Source: Pseudooceanicola pacificus (GTDB taxonomy: Bacteria; Pseudomonadota; Alphaproteobacteria; Rhodobacterales; Rhodobacteraceae). Taken from it: 64,000 nucleotides of DNA. The DNA lies in contig NZ_WNXQ01000011.1 in assembly GCF_009789075.1 (NCBI RefSeq), positions 1-64,000 of the forward strand, in the 5' to 3' direction. Shown one piece after another: positions 26,133 to 34,615 of this stretch. Under the pieces are notes generated by a model. That model did not search any database. It saw only the letters and a program-made list of their open reading frames with translations, and was not told the origin of the DNA. How positions within the stretch are numbered: the stretch's first letter is position 1; every line of letters starts with the position of its first letter. The position numbers were made by a program, and so were the translations under genes.

Positions 26133-27548
26133 GTGCCAGAGCCGAACACGAATCAAATGACGACACCCCGCCCCACGGTTGGCCAAGCTCTGGACGGGCT
26201 GTTCGATCCGCGCACCATCGCGGTGGTTGGCGCATCCCGCACCAAGGGCAAGTTGGGGCAGGCCGTTTTGGCCCTGCTGAAGAGCAACGGTTACAGCGGC
26301 AGGATCATCCCCGTGAACCCTTCGGGCGGCGAGATCGAAGGCCTTCCGGCTGTGCGCAGCCTGGACGAGATCGACAGCCCGATCGACGTGGTTGTGCTGG
26401 CAACGCCGGTCGGGGTCGCGCTGGACGCTCTGGAGACCTGCACCAGGCTCGATGTCAAGGTCGTGGTCGGGGTCACCTCGGGCTTTTCCGAAGCCGGCGA
26501 AGATGGGCATGAAAACGAAGAGCGCTTGCGCCGGATCATGCAAGACGCGCCCTTTCGACTGGTTGGGCCGAACTGCGAAGGTGTGGTGCGCCCCGCGTCG
26601 GACCTGCAACTGACTTTCAGCCCGATGTTCAACGATCTTCGGCCTGGTCCCGTGGCCATGATTTCCCAGTCCGGCGCACTTGCGGGCCTTATGGCTTTGC
26701 GTCTGGGCGAACGCGGCGTGGGCATCAACGCCATCGTTTCCAGCGGCAACGAAACCGACCTGACCGCAGCGGACCTGCTGGATTATCTGGGCAATGACCC
26801 CCAGACGCGGGTCGTTCTTTGCTACGTCGAGGAACTGCGTGATGGACGCCGTTTTGCCGAAGCGGCCCAGCGGCTGACCCGGGCGGGGAAGCATGTCGTC
26901 GCGGTCAAGAGCGGGCGCAGCCGCGCCGGGTCACGCGCGGTCCAATCTCATACCGGCGCCATGGCCGGGGACGACCGGGTGATCAGCGCGGTCTTTCGCG
27001 AAACCGGTGTCATCCGTGCCCGTGAGTCCGTGGCAGCCGTCGATGCCGTAACGGCGCTCGCCGCGGGTCGGCGACCGGCCGGAAACAGGGTCGGGATCAT
27101 TTCTGTCACCGGCGGGCTTGGGGTCGAAATGACCGACCTGGCCGAAAGCGCGGGCTTCGAAGTTCCGGTGCTGGATGAAACGACGCAGACGGCGCTGTCG
27201 CGCTATGTGCCCTTTTATGGGTCAGTGACAAACCCGGTCGATCTGACCGGTGTGGTTTTGGCGAATCCAACATATGTCGGACGCTGTCTGGAGGCCGTTA
27301 CCGCCGATCCGGGCGTGGATATTGCCATCGCAATTATCACATTTGTGCCAGATCAGCAGTTCATCGAGGCCTTGGCCGAGGCGTTCGACAACACAGACAA
27401 GCCAATCTTGATCGTCTGGACCGGTTCGGCGCGCAGCAATGCCTCGGGCGAGGCGCTGCGCGAACGAGCCGTTCCTGTCTATGATTCGCCCGCTCGGGCG
27501 GCATCGGGCCTCGCCGCCCTCGCGGTCGCGACAGGAGAAGTGGCATGA
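26133..27548 (+). CDS. Acetate--CoA ligase family (ADP-forming), alpha (CoA-binding) subunit
   Basis: About 471 residues equal to the N-terminal two thirds of the fused synthetases elsewhere in the window: FDPRTIAVVGASRTKGKLGQ (CoA-binding), SGFSEAGEDGHENEERLRRI, FRLVGPNCEGVV, AMISQSGALAGLMALRLGER, and the probable phospho-His in RAVQSHTGAMAGDD. No ATP-grasp domain is present; it is encoded by the next gene. The GTG at 26133 has GGAGG at ideal spacing; an ATG at 26106 (9 codons longer) is possible. The stop overlaps the next start as ATGA. Confidence 0.88.
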   Translation: MPEPNTNQMTTPRPTVGQALDGLFDPRTIAVVGASRTKGKLGQAVLALLKSNGYSGRIIPVNPSGGEIEGLPAVRSLDEIDSPIDVVVLATPVGVALDALETCTRLDVKVVVGVTSGFSEAGEDGHENEERLRRIMQDAPFRLVGPNCEGVVRPASDLQLTFSPMFNDLRPGPVAMISQSGALAGLMALRLGERGVGINAIVSSGNETDLTAADLLDYLGNDPQTRVVLCYVEELRDGRRFAEAAQRLTRAGKHVVAVKSGRSRAGSRAVQSHTGAMAGDDRVISAVFRETGVIRARESVAAVDAVTALAAGRRPAGNRVGIISVTGGLGVEMTDLAESAGFEVPVLDETTQTALSRYVPFYGSVTNPVDLTGVVLANPTYVGRCLEAVTADPGVDIAIAIITFVPDQQFIEALAEAFDNTDKPILIVWTGSARSNASGEALRERAVPVYDSPARAASGLAALAVATGEVA

Positions 27549-28216
27549 CCCAAAGAGAAACACTGGAAAATTGGCAGCGTGCCGGGCGCACGGTGATCCA
27601 CGAGGCCGATGCGAAGGATCTGCTGCAACGGATCGGAATCCCGGTGCCCCGACGTGACCCCGACCACGGGCGCTGTGCCGCCAAGCTGTGCCACGATGAC
27701 TATCCGCATAAGTCCGATCACGGGCTCGTCCGTTTGGGTCTTTCCCCTGAAGAGGCGAAACAGGCCGCCGCGGAAATGGCGGAACGTTTTGCGGGCGGCA
27801 CGGCGCTGATCGAGGAAATGGAAGAAGGGTCCGTGGCAGAATGGATCATCGGCTGCAAACGCGACGACACCTTTGGTCCGATCGTTCTGGCCGGTCCTGG
27901 CGGCATCCTTGTGGAACTGATTGATGCCGCCGAAATCAGGCTTGCGCCCGCCACGCCGCAAACTGCCGAGGCCATGGTGCGATCGGGTCCGGGGGCGCGG
28001 TTGCTGACAGGATTACGCGGCGCTGAACCGGCCGACAAAGGTGCCCTGGCAGACCTGATTTCACGCATATCTGTTTTCTTTGCCGAGAACGCCGATCTGA
28101 TCTCGGAAATTGAAATCAACCCTGTGATGGTCCGGGCCGACGGGAAGGGATTGGTCGCCGCCGATGCCTTGATCGTCTTGTCTTCCAACGCGGACGAACA
28201 GGAGAAATTAACGTGA
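27545..28216 (+). CDS. Acetate--CoA ligase family (ADP-forming), beta (ATP-grasp) subunit
   Basis: 223 residues forming the ATP-grasp_5 domain: AKLCHDDYPHKSDHGLVRLG, TALIEEMEEGSVAEWIIGCK, FGPIVLAGPGGILVELIDAA and EIEINPVMVRADGKG. With the upstream alpha subunit it reconstitutes an ADP-forming acyl-CoA synthetase. The first 40 residues (IPVPRRDPDHGRCAAKLC) are slightly shorter than in related domains, so a small deletion is possible, though the ATP-binding and metal-binding segments are intact. Confidence 0.85.
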   Translation: MTQRETLENWQRAGRTVIHEADAKDLLQRIGIPVPRRDPDHGRCAAKLCHDDYPHKSDHGLVRLGLSPEEAKQAAAEMAERFAGGTALIEEMEEGSVAEWIIGCKRDDTFGPIVLAGPGGILVELIDAAEIRLAPATPQTAEAMVRSGPGARLLTGLRGAEPADKGALADLISRISVFFAENADLISEIEINPVMVRADGKGLVAADALIVLSSNADEQEKLT

Positions 28217-28713
28217 TACGTCACCCTTTTGGAGAGTTGTCACTTGGCCAGACCGGCATTTCGAGTGGTCGGACGATGACCGAAACCGATGTCGTCAATT
28301 TCTGCATGTTGACTGGGAACTGGCTGGAACTTCACTCCAACGTCGAGCACGCCAAATCGTCTCTGTATGGCCAGCGCCTCGTGCAGGGCAGCCTCGTGTT
28401 CTCGATCGTCAATGCGATGATCCCCTTCGACAGTTCTGTGCTGGCCGCTTTCTATGGCTGTGACAAGCTGCGCTTTTTGCGGCCCACTTTTATCAACGAC
28501 ACCCTTTGGGCCCAAACCGAAATCATCGACCTGAAGGACCATGACAAAAAGCACGGTGTCGTGACCAGCAAACTGGAAGGCATCAACCAGCGGGACGAGA
28601 CGGTCCTGCGCTGCGAGTTCAGCCTGTTGATCCGCAAGTCGCGTCTGGATCGCCCCGGAGAGCCGGCCAAAATCCACGCGTCGCGCGACAAAACACAAGG
28701 AGAGAGCGCATGA
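28213..28713 (+). CDS. MaoC-like hotdog protein with substituted catalytic Asp
   Basis: 166 residues starting at a GTG that overlaps the preceding stop. The hotdog fold is clear (MTETDVVNFCMLTGNWLELH, YGQRLVQGSLVFSIVNAMIP, CDKLRFLRPTFINDTLWAQT). In the hydratase motif SGDxNxLH the Asp is Asn36 here (TGNWLELH) while His41 remains. It may be a weak hydratase, a thioesterase-like binder, or the non-catalytic half of a heteromer. Sits between the split synthetase and an ACAD in cluster C, overlapping the ACAD start by 4 bp. Confidence 0.8.
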   Translation: MIRHPFGELSLGQTGISSGRTMTETDVVNFCMLTGNWLELHSNVEHAKSSLYGQRLVQGSLVFSIVNAMIPFDSSVLAAFYGCDKLRFLRPTFINDTLWAQTEIIDLKDHDKKHGVVTSKLEGINQRDETVLRCEFSLLIRKSRLDRPGEPAKIHASRDKTQGESA

Positions 28714-29852
28714 ACTTTCTGACACCCGAGCAAGAGATGTGGCGCGCGACCGTCGAGCGTTTTGTCGAGGAAGAGATCGGCCGAGACTATATCCGCAATT
28801 GCGACCGCGAGCGCGAATACCCCTACGAAGCCTATGAAAAAGTGGCCAAGCAGGGCTGGCTCGGCATCCTGTTTTCAGAAGAGAGCGGCGGTCTTGGCGG
28901 TGACATCATGGACTATGCCCTGATGTGCGAAGGGTTGGCCAAATACGGCTTTGACTTCTCGACCGGGTTGATGGTGGCGACGTTCACCGCGATGAATGTC
29001 GAGAAATTCGGCACGCCCGAGCAAAAAGAGCGGTACATCCAGCCCTTCCTCGATGGCGACATCCGCTTTTCGATCTCGATTTCCGAACCGGGCGCGGGGT
29101 CGGATGCGGCATCGACAAAGACCCGGGCGCGGCGCGACGGCAACGGCTGGGTCGTCAACGGGCAGAAACTGTGGTGCTCGGGCGCTGCGGCCGATAACGC
29201 AATCCTTGCCATGCTGACCCGGACCGACCCCGACGCGCCCAAACACAAGGGGCTGTCGGTTTTCCTGATCCCCAATGACACCGAAGGTCTGGACATCCGC
29301 AAGCTGCCGACCATGGCGCGCCGCGCAACCGGCACCACCGAGATTTTCGTGGACGACGTGAAACTGCCGGCCGATGCGCTGCTGGGCACGGAAAACGATG
29401 GCTGGAAGATCATCACCGACCATCTGGAACTGGAACGCGTGGCCGTGGCCGCCGCCTATGTGGGCAATGCCCAGACAGCCCTAGACGATGCTCTGCGCTA
29501 CGCCCACGAACGGATTCAGTTCGACAAGCCGATCTTCGACTTTCAGGTGATCCGCCACATGCTGGCCGACATGCAGACCCAGGTCGATGCCGCCCGGCTG
29601 TTGGTTTATCGCGCCGCCAGCCTGGCCGCAGCCAAGACGCCCTGCACGCGAGAGGTCTCGATGGCAAAGCTCTATGCCTCCGAGACGCTGCAGACGGTGA
29701 CGCGCAACGGAATGCAGATCCTGGGTGGCCACTCGATGCTGCCCGAAGCAGATATGGAGCGGTATTTCCGCGAAGGGATGCAAAGCACCATCGGCGGCGG
29801 AACCTCGCAGATTCAGCGCACCCTCATCGCCAAGACCATGCGCCCGGGCTGA
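28710..29852 (+). CDS. Acyl-CoA dehydrogenase (helix-G Glu type)
   Basis: 380 residues. ISISEPGAGSDAASTKTRAR, VNGQKLWCSGAAADN, ERIQFDKPIFDFQ and LGGHSMLPEADMERYFREG are ACAD motifs. The MCAD-position Glu is Gly (IGGGTSQIQ, about 363), but Glu242 in HLELERVAVAAAY matches the isovaleryl-CoA dehydrogenase catalytic base. It likely acts on a 2- or 3-branched acyl-CoA. It lies between MaoC-like and thiolase-like genes and so fits a degradation module of activation, dehydrogenation, hydration and cleavage. Confidence 0.9.
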   Translation: MNFLTPEQEMWRATVERFVEEEIGRDYIRNCDREREYPYEAYEKVAKQGWLGILFSEESGGLGGDIMDYALMCEGLAKYGFDFSTGLMVATFTAMNVEKFGTPEQKERYIQPFLDGDIRFSISISEPGAGSDAASTKTRARRDGNGWVVNGQKLWCSGAAADNAILAMLTRTDPDAPKHKGLSVFLIPNDTEGLDIRKLPTMARRATGTTEIFVDDVKLPADALLGTENDGWKIITDHLELERVAVAAAYVGNAQTALDDALRYAHERIQFDKPIFDFQVIRHMLADMQTQVDAARLLVYRAASLAAAKTPCTREVSMAKLYASETLQTVTRNGMQILGGHSMLPEADMERYFREGMQSTIGGGTSQIQRTLIAKTMRPG

Positions 29853-29899
29853 CAGTTCGGGGCGCAGCGGGACAGCCCGACAAGAAGGAGAAAGAGCAT

Positions 29900-31072
29900 A
29901 TGAAGAACGGACGAGAACCGGTGGTCGTCGGCGTTGCCGATGCGCCGCTGGAGGACGGCAAGTTCGTCACAAAGGCTTCGGTCCTTGGTCATGCCGCGTT
30001 GGTGGCAAAAGCCGCCGTCGAAGAAGCCGGACTGAAACTGAGCGATGTCGACGGCCTGCTGACCGCCGGCATGTGGGGTGTCCCCGGCCCCGGCCAACTG
30101 GCCACGGTGACGCTGGGCGAATATCTGGGCATCATGCCGATATTCGTCGATGGCACGAATATTGGTGGTTCGGCATTCGAGGCCCATGTCGCACATGCTG
30201 CCATGGCGCTTCGCGAAGGCTATTGCGAGGTTGCGCTGATCGTCTACAGCTCAGACCAGAAATCCCTGCGCAGCCGCAACCTGGGGGGCCGGCCCTCGGT
30301 CCTGTCCATGCAACATGAAACACCCTTTGGGATGCCCACGCCTGTGGGCGGCTATGCGATGGCCGCGCAGCGCCACATGCACGAATACGGCACCACGTCC
30401 GAAAACCTCGCCGAAATCGCCGTCGCGACCCGGAAATGGGCACAGTTGAATCCCGAGGCGACGCGGCGCGATCCGCTGTCGATCGACGACGTACTGTCCA
30501 GCACGATGATCTCGGAGCCGCTGCACCTGCTCGATTGCTGTCTCGTCACCGACGGGGCCGGCGCCATCGTCATGACCACCGCCGAGCGGGCCAAGGACCT
30601 CAACACCCGTCCCGTCGCGGTCAAGGGCTATGGCGAGGCGCATACCCACTGGGCCATCGGCGAAATGCCGGACCTCGCCCGCCTGCTTCCCGCGCAAAAG
30701 GCCGGGGAACGCGCAATGAAAATGGCCGGGGTGAGCCATTCGGATATCGACCTGGTCGAGATCTATGACAGCTTTACCATCACCGTGCTGCTCTCGCTCG
30801 AGGCTCTCGGCTTCTGCAAGATCGGCGAGGGCGGGGATTTCGTGTCGGGCCAGCGCACTGCACCGGGCGGAGCGTTCCCAATGAACACCAGTGGCGGCGG
30901 CCTTTCGGCGCTGCATCCAGGCATGTTCGGAATGTTCTTGCTGATTGAGGCGGTCCGGCAGCTTCGCGACGAGGCCGGCGAACGCCAGGTCAAGGGCGCC
31001 GAGACCGCGCTGGTACACGGAACCGGGGGCACGCTGTCCTCTGGCGCGACCGTGATTTTGCAAAAGGACTGA
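29900..31072 (+). CDS. Thiolase-like (SCP2/Ltp2-type) protein lacking thiolase cysteines
   Basis: 390 residues of the thiolase superfamily: SVLGHAALVAKAAVEEAGLK, YGTTSENLAEIAVATRKWAQ, LLDCCLVTDGAGAIVM, EIYDSFTITVLLSLEALGFC, GGGLSALHPGMFGMFLLIEA and VHGTGGTLSSGATVIL. The nucleophilic Cys of thiolases is absent (NIGGSAFEAH at 87-96), and the second Cys near the C-terminus is Gly/Thr in HGTGGT. It therefore is unlikely to be an ordinary thiolase. Followed by a DUF35 gene, it resembles Ltp2, the retro-aldolase that works with ChsH2-DUF35 in steroid side-chain degradation. Start ATG 29900 has AAGGAGAAAGAGC upstream. Confidence 0.85.
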   Translation: MKNGREPVVVGVADAPLEDGKFVTKASVLGHAALVAKAAVEEAGLKLSDVDGLLTAGMWGVPGPGQLATVTLGEYLGIMPIFVDGTNIGGSAFEAHVAHAAMALREGYCEVALIVYSSDQKSLRSRNLGGRPSVLSMQHETPFGMPTPVGGYAMAAQRHMHEYGTTSENLAEIAVATRKWAQLNPEATRRDPLSIDDVLSSTMISEPLHLLDCCLVTDGAGAIVMTTAERAKDLNTRPVAVKGYGEAHTHWAIGEMPDLARLLPAQKAGERAMKMAGVSHSDIDLVEIYDSFTITVLLSLEALGFCKIGEGGDFVSGQRTAPGGAFPMNTSGGGLSALHPGMFGMFLLIEAVRQLRDEAGERQVKGAETALVHGTGGTLSSGATVILQKD

Positions 31073-31076
31073 ACCG

Positions 31077-31481
31077 ATGAGTACAGAAAAACCGCTTCCG
31101 GTAATCGACCATGACAGCACCCCCTACTGGGAGGCCGCGCGCCAGGGCCGCCTCGACATCCCGCTCTGCGGCGATTGCGGCAAGCATCATTTCTATCCGC
31201 GATCCGTTTGCCCGCATTGCCATTCCGACAATCTCGACTTCGATACCGTCAGCGGGCGAGGCGAGGTGCATACCTTCACCATCGCGCGCCGTCCGGCTGG
31301 GCCGGCATTCGCTGATGACGTGCCATATGTCGTGGCATTGATCGAGCTGGAGGAAGGCCCCCGGATGATGAGCCGGATCCAGACCGGCGATCCCGAGAAG
31401 GTTCATATCGGGGCCAAGGTGGAAGTGACGTTCGTCAAGGCAAACGACGAAGTGACATTTCCCTACTTCAAATTGACCTGA
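31077..31481 (+). CDS. DUF35 zinc-ribbon/OB-fold protein, thiolase partner
   Basis: 134 residues: an N-terminal zinc ribbon with Cys31, Cys34, Cys45 and Cys48 (CGDCGKHHFYPRSVCPHC), then an OB-fold (GEVHTFTIARRPAGPAFADD, VVALIELEEGPRMMSRI). DUF35 proteins form complexes with thiolase-fold enzymes and are thought to help bind acyl-CoA. It begins 4 bp after the thiolase-like gene and is the last gene of cluster C, followed by a strong hairpin. Confidence 0.9.
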   Translation: MSTEKPLPVIDHDSTPYWEAARQGRLDIPLCGDCGKHHFYPRSVCPHCHSDNLDFDTVSGRGEVHTFTIARRPAGPAFADDVPYVVALIELEEGPRMMSRIQTGDPEKVHIGAKVEVTFVKANDEVTFPYFKLT

Positions 31482-31517
31482 GGCCAGTGGCATAGCCACT
31501 TCGGGGTCGAATGTAGG

Positions 31518-31560
31518 AGAGCCGCCGCAGAGGGTATCTGCGGTGGCTCTTCGCTTTTCG
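31518..31560. terminator. Bidirectional hairpin terminator between convergent clusters C and D
   Basis: A 12-bp stem (31518-31529 with 31539-31550, one G-T mismatch, 9-base loop) followed by TCGCTTTTCG. It lies between the end of the DUF35 gene and the end of the convergent TRAP permease. Confidence 0.75.
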
Positions 31561-31564
31561 GAGG

Positions 31565-33508
31565 TCACCCGGCGCGGCCGGGCTGCGGTGCTCCGTGCAG
31601 AAACCGCCACGCCAAGAGTCCGGCCAGCGCCAGCCCGCCAATGATGTCGGCCGCAGGCGCGGCGTAAAACAGCAAGGCGGCAGCCGACAGGAACAGCAAC
31701 CGGCCGATGACCGGCACCTTTCCACGAAACCAGCCGCTTGTGCCGACGCTGACGGCAAAAACCGCGGCGGAGGCAACGCCCATATCCATTAGGATTTGCC
31801 CCGTGCCGCCCTGGGCCAGTATGCCCGGCCGAAACACAAACAGAAATGGCACCACATAGATCGCTCCGGCCAGCATCAGCGCGCGACCCGCCACCCGCCA
31901 GAAATTGGCCCCTGCCAGGGCGGCGGCGGCATAGACACTGGCGCAGACCGGTGGCGTGATGGCCGACAGGATCGCATAGTAGAAGACAAAAAGATGAGCC
32001 GTCAGTTCGGGTAGGCCAAGCCGCACGAGACTGGGCGCGGCGATTGCCGCCGCCAGCACATAGGAGGCCGTCGTCGGCACGTCCATGCCCAGCAGGATCG
32101 CCAGCACCGCCGCCAGCAACAGGGCCACGATCAACCCCTGACCGGACACAGAGAACAACAGGTTCGAGACTTTGACCCCGGCACCCGTCGCCGTCAGAAC
32201 CTTGACGACGATGGCGGCGCAGGCAAGCAGCGCCGCGATCATCACCAGCGCCCGCCCTGCTTCGACCATCCCCTCATAGATGTCGCGGGCCAGCTTGGCC
32301 CAACAGGCCAGCACACCCTGCTTTTTTCCGTCGCGTGCGAAGGGACGCACCAGACCACAGGCCACGACCAGCACGATGATCGCACCCGCCCCTGCATAGC
32401 TTGGCGTGTAACCGTTGAAAAGGAAATAGACCATCGCCGCGATGGGAAGGAACAGCGGGATCGACTTGTCCGGCGCAAGGAATTCCGCCGGTTCGGGCAT
32501 TTCGCTCCTTGGTGTCGGCTGAAGCCCTGTGCGGCGGGCATAGAGATCCACGCCGAACCATACCGCAAGGTAATAGAGAAACGCCGGACCGATCGCCGCG
32601 ATGACGATATCGGTGTAGGGAATGGCCAGGAACTCGGCCATGATAAAAGCCGCCGCCCCCATCACCGGCGGCGTAAGCTGGCCGGCGGAGGAGGCGACTG
32701 CCTCAACCGCCCCGGCAAAGGCCGGCGGATAGCGCAGTCGCTTCATCGTGGGGATTGTAATCGACCCGGTCGCCATGACATTGGCCACCGCCGAGCCGGT
32801 CACCGTCCCGAACATCGCCGATGACAGGGCACAGACCTTTGCCGGACCGCCATAAGAGCGCCCGGCGATCCAGGTCGCCATTTTCATAAAGGAATCTGTC
32901 GACCCGGTGGATAACAGCAGAGCCCCCAGAAGCACATAGATCACGATGACCCGAGCCCCGATATCCGCAAGGTAGCCAAAGAGGCCAGTAGTCGAGCTGT
33001 AGAAAGTCTCGACCGCCGTACGGGCCGACACACGCGGTGGGCGCCAGGCCCCTTCGATCAGATCATGGCCGAAATAAAAATAGATCACAGTGCAAAGCGC
33101 CAGCAGCGGCAGGAACCAGCCGATCACCCGGCGCGCCGCTTCAAGAGTCAGCAGAACAGCCAACAGACCGGCCGCCTTGTCGAGCGGCCCGTAGCGCACC
33201 ATGATATCCGAAAAGCGATCCCGGTTCACGATTACATAGAGGCAAACCGCGAACGCCAGTAGTCCCAGCATGATGTCCACAGCCCGTTCAATCCCGCTTC
33301 GCGCACCGGTGCGCGAGGCCCGCGCCGCATAGAGAAAGAACGCGCAGCCGATACCGAAACCGACAAAAATCGGTCGCTGAACCAGCGGTTCGAACTGTCC
33401 GAAGAGGGCATTATAGAAATGCAGCGCGACGAATGCGGCGAACAATACGCCAAGCGCCTGCTCTCCGCGCCGTTCCCAATTGGGTATTGCGGTCGATGTC
33501 TGCGTCAT
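31565..33508 (-). CDS. TAXI-type TRAP transporter fused permease (4TM/12TM)
   Basis: 647 residues with about 18 hydrophobic segments. The first part corresponds to the small subunit, the second to the large one: ALSSAMFGTVTGSAVANVMA, TGSITIPTMKRLRYPPAFAG, AVEAVASSAGQLTPPVMGAA, LLGMDVPTTASYVLAAAIAA and ILSAITPPVCASVYAAAAL. Fused permeases of this type work with TAXI-family binding proteins. It follows the TAXI gene by 89 bp with an intervening hairpin, and is the last gene of minus-strand cluster D. Confidence 0.92.
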   Translation of the reverse strand: MTQTSTAIPNWERRGEQALGVLFAAFVALHFYNALFGQFEPLVQRPIFVGFGIGCAFFLYAARASRTGARSGIERAVDIMLGLLAFAVCLYVIVNRDRFSDIMVRYGPLDKAAGLLAVLLTLEAARRVIGWFLPLLALCTVIYFYFGHDLIEGAWRPPRVSARTAVETFYSSTTGLFGYLADIGARVIVIYVLLGALLLSTGSTDSFMKMATWIAGRSYGGPAKVCALSSAMFGTVTGSAVANVMATGSITIPTMKRLRYPPAFAGAVEAVASSAGQLTPPVMGAAAFIMAEFLAIPYTDIVIAAIGPAFLYYLAVWFGVDLYARRTGLQPTPRSEMPEPAEFLAPDKSIPLFLPIAAMVYFLFNGYTPSYAGAGAIIVLVVACGLVRPFARDGKKQGVLACWAKLARDIYEGMVEAGRALVMIAALLACAAIVVKVLTATGAGVKVSNLLFSVSGQGLIVALLLAAVLAILLGMDVPTTASYVLAAAIAAPSLVRLGLPELTAHLFVFYYAILSAITPPVCASVYAAAALAGANFWRVAGRALMLAGAIYVVPFLFVFRPGILAQGGTGQILMDMGVASAAVFAVSVGTSGWFRGKVPVIGRLLFLSAAALLFYAAPAADIIGGLALAGLLAWRFLHGAPQPGRAG

Positions 33509-33531
33509 GTTCTCTCCGAGAGCGGTAACGG

Positions 33532-33552
33532 CGGGGTGCCCGCAGCACCCCG
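33532..33552. terminator. Intra-operon hairpin between binding protein and permease genes
   Basis: A perfect 8-bp GC-rich stem (CGGGGTGC / GCACCCCG) with a 5-base loop, in the 89-bp gap between the TAXI binding-protein stop and the permease start. No T-run follows on the minus strand. It could attenuate transcription or protect the upstream mRNA, giving more binding protein than permease. Confidence 0.55.
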
Positions 33553-33597
33553 TCTGGATCAGCCTATGGCCGCCGTCGTGACGGCCCGCGATTCCGG

Positions 33598-34569
33598 TCA
33601 GCTTCCGGCCGCCTCTCTCCAGTAACGTTCCGCACCTGGATGATAGGTAATTCCTGCCTCCATCGTGGCGACGGCATCGGCGGCAATGTCATAGTCCGCC
33701 AGTTGTGGCCAGGCTTCGGTCAGCAGGCTCATGTTCTGGTGGATGCTGCGAGCGATGTCGTAGGCGGTCTGGTCATCCATGACACCGGTGCGGGTCAGAA
33801 AGAAAACGTTGAGCTTCGGAACGCGCATTGCTTCGGAGCCGGGAATGAGTTCTGCCGGAAGAGTTGTGAAACCGACGCCCTCCATAGCCCCAGTCGCCGC
33901 TTTCTCCTGCTCTTCGGTAAAGCCGATCAAGCGCATCTTGGTGCTGGTCATCAATTCCTGTAGACTTGCATCGACGGAGTCTGCGGCCCCGTATTTACTG
34001 TAACCGACGATTTGGCGGTTCTTGATGCCTTCCACCGCGTCCCCAACGGCGCCATGCACCAGGTCCGCGTTGATATCGAACATCGACAGGACACCGGTCG
34101 TCAACGTCTCGGCCGCCGATCCGCGGATGCCGGGATTGAACTTCTTCCCGTCCAGTTCGTCCAGCGTCGTCACACCAGACTCGTCGGTGACCGCGATCAG
34201 CAGGATCGAAGCGCTGTAAGGATAAAGCGCAACCGTATCTGGGATTGCGTTACCTTCGAACTTGCCGGTCCCGTTTCTGGCGGAGATCAGAATGTCGGTG
34301 GTGGCAAGCCCAAGGTCGATCTCGTCGCGCGCCAGCCGCAGCACATTGTCCACGCTGGCCCCGGTTTCGATCACGCTGACATTGGTGCCTTCCATACCGG
34401 TCTCGATTGCCTTGCTCATCGCAACCGAAATGGTGAAATGGCTCGACGTCGGGCTGGTCGTGCCCATCGTGAGATCCTTGGCAGATGCCGCGCCGCCAAG
34501 GGCCATCGCCCCCACAGCCGAAATAGCACCCATCGCCGCCCGGAACCCGGTCAACTTGTGTTGGAACAT
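33598..34569 (-). CDS. TAXI-family TRAP transporter solute-binding protein
   Basis: 323 residues with a signal peptide ending near GGAASA. The TAXI family is recognised from LTMGTTSPTSSHFTISVAMS, VSVIETGASVDNVLRLARDE and IDLGLATTDILISARNG, with the family's repeated small-residue motif in NPGIRGSAAETLTTGVL. It captures substrate in the periplasm for the fused permease downstream. Its place behind a class I CoA-transferase-like pair suggests the ligand is an acid metabolised by them. ATG 34569 follows GGGAGGATAAA. Confidence 0.88.
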   Translation of the reverse strand: MFQHKLTGFRAAMGAISAVGAMALGGAASAKDLTMGTTSPTSSHFTISVAMSKAIETGMEGTNVSVIETGASVDNVLRLARDEIDLGLATTDILISARNGTGKFEGNAIPDTVALYPYSASILLIAVTDESGVTTLDELDGKKFNPGIRGSAAETLTTGVLSMFDINADLVHGAVGDAVEGIKNRQIVGYSKYGAADSVDASLQELMTSTKMRLIGFTEEQEKAATGAMEGVGFTTLPAELIPGSEAMRVPKLNVFFLTRTGVMDDQTAYDIARSIHQNMSLLTEAWPQLADYDIAADAVATMEAGITYHPGAERYWREAAGS

Positions 34570-34615
34570 TTTATCCTCCCGTTTTTGACTTTAAGAGAAT
34601 CGTCAGCCCGGCCGC

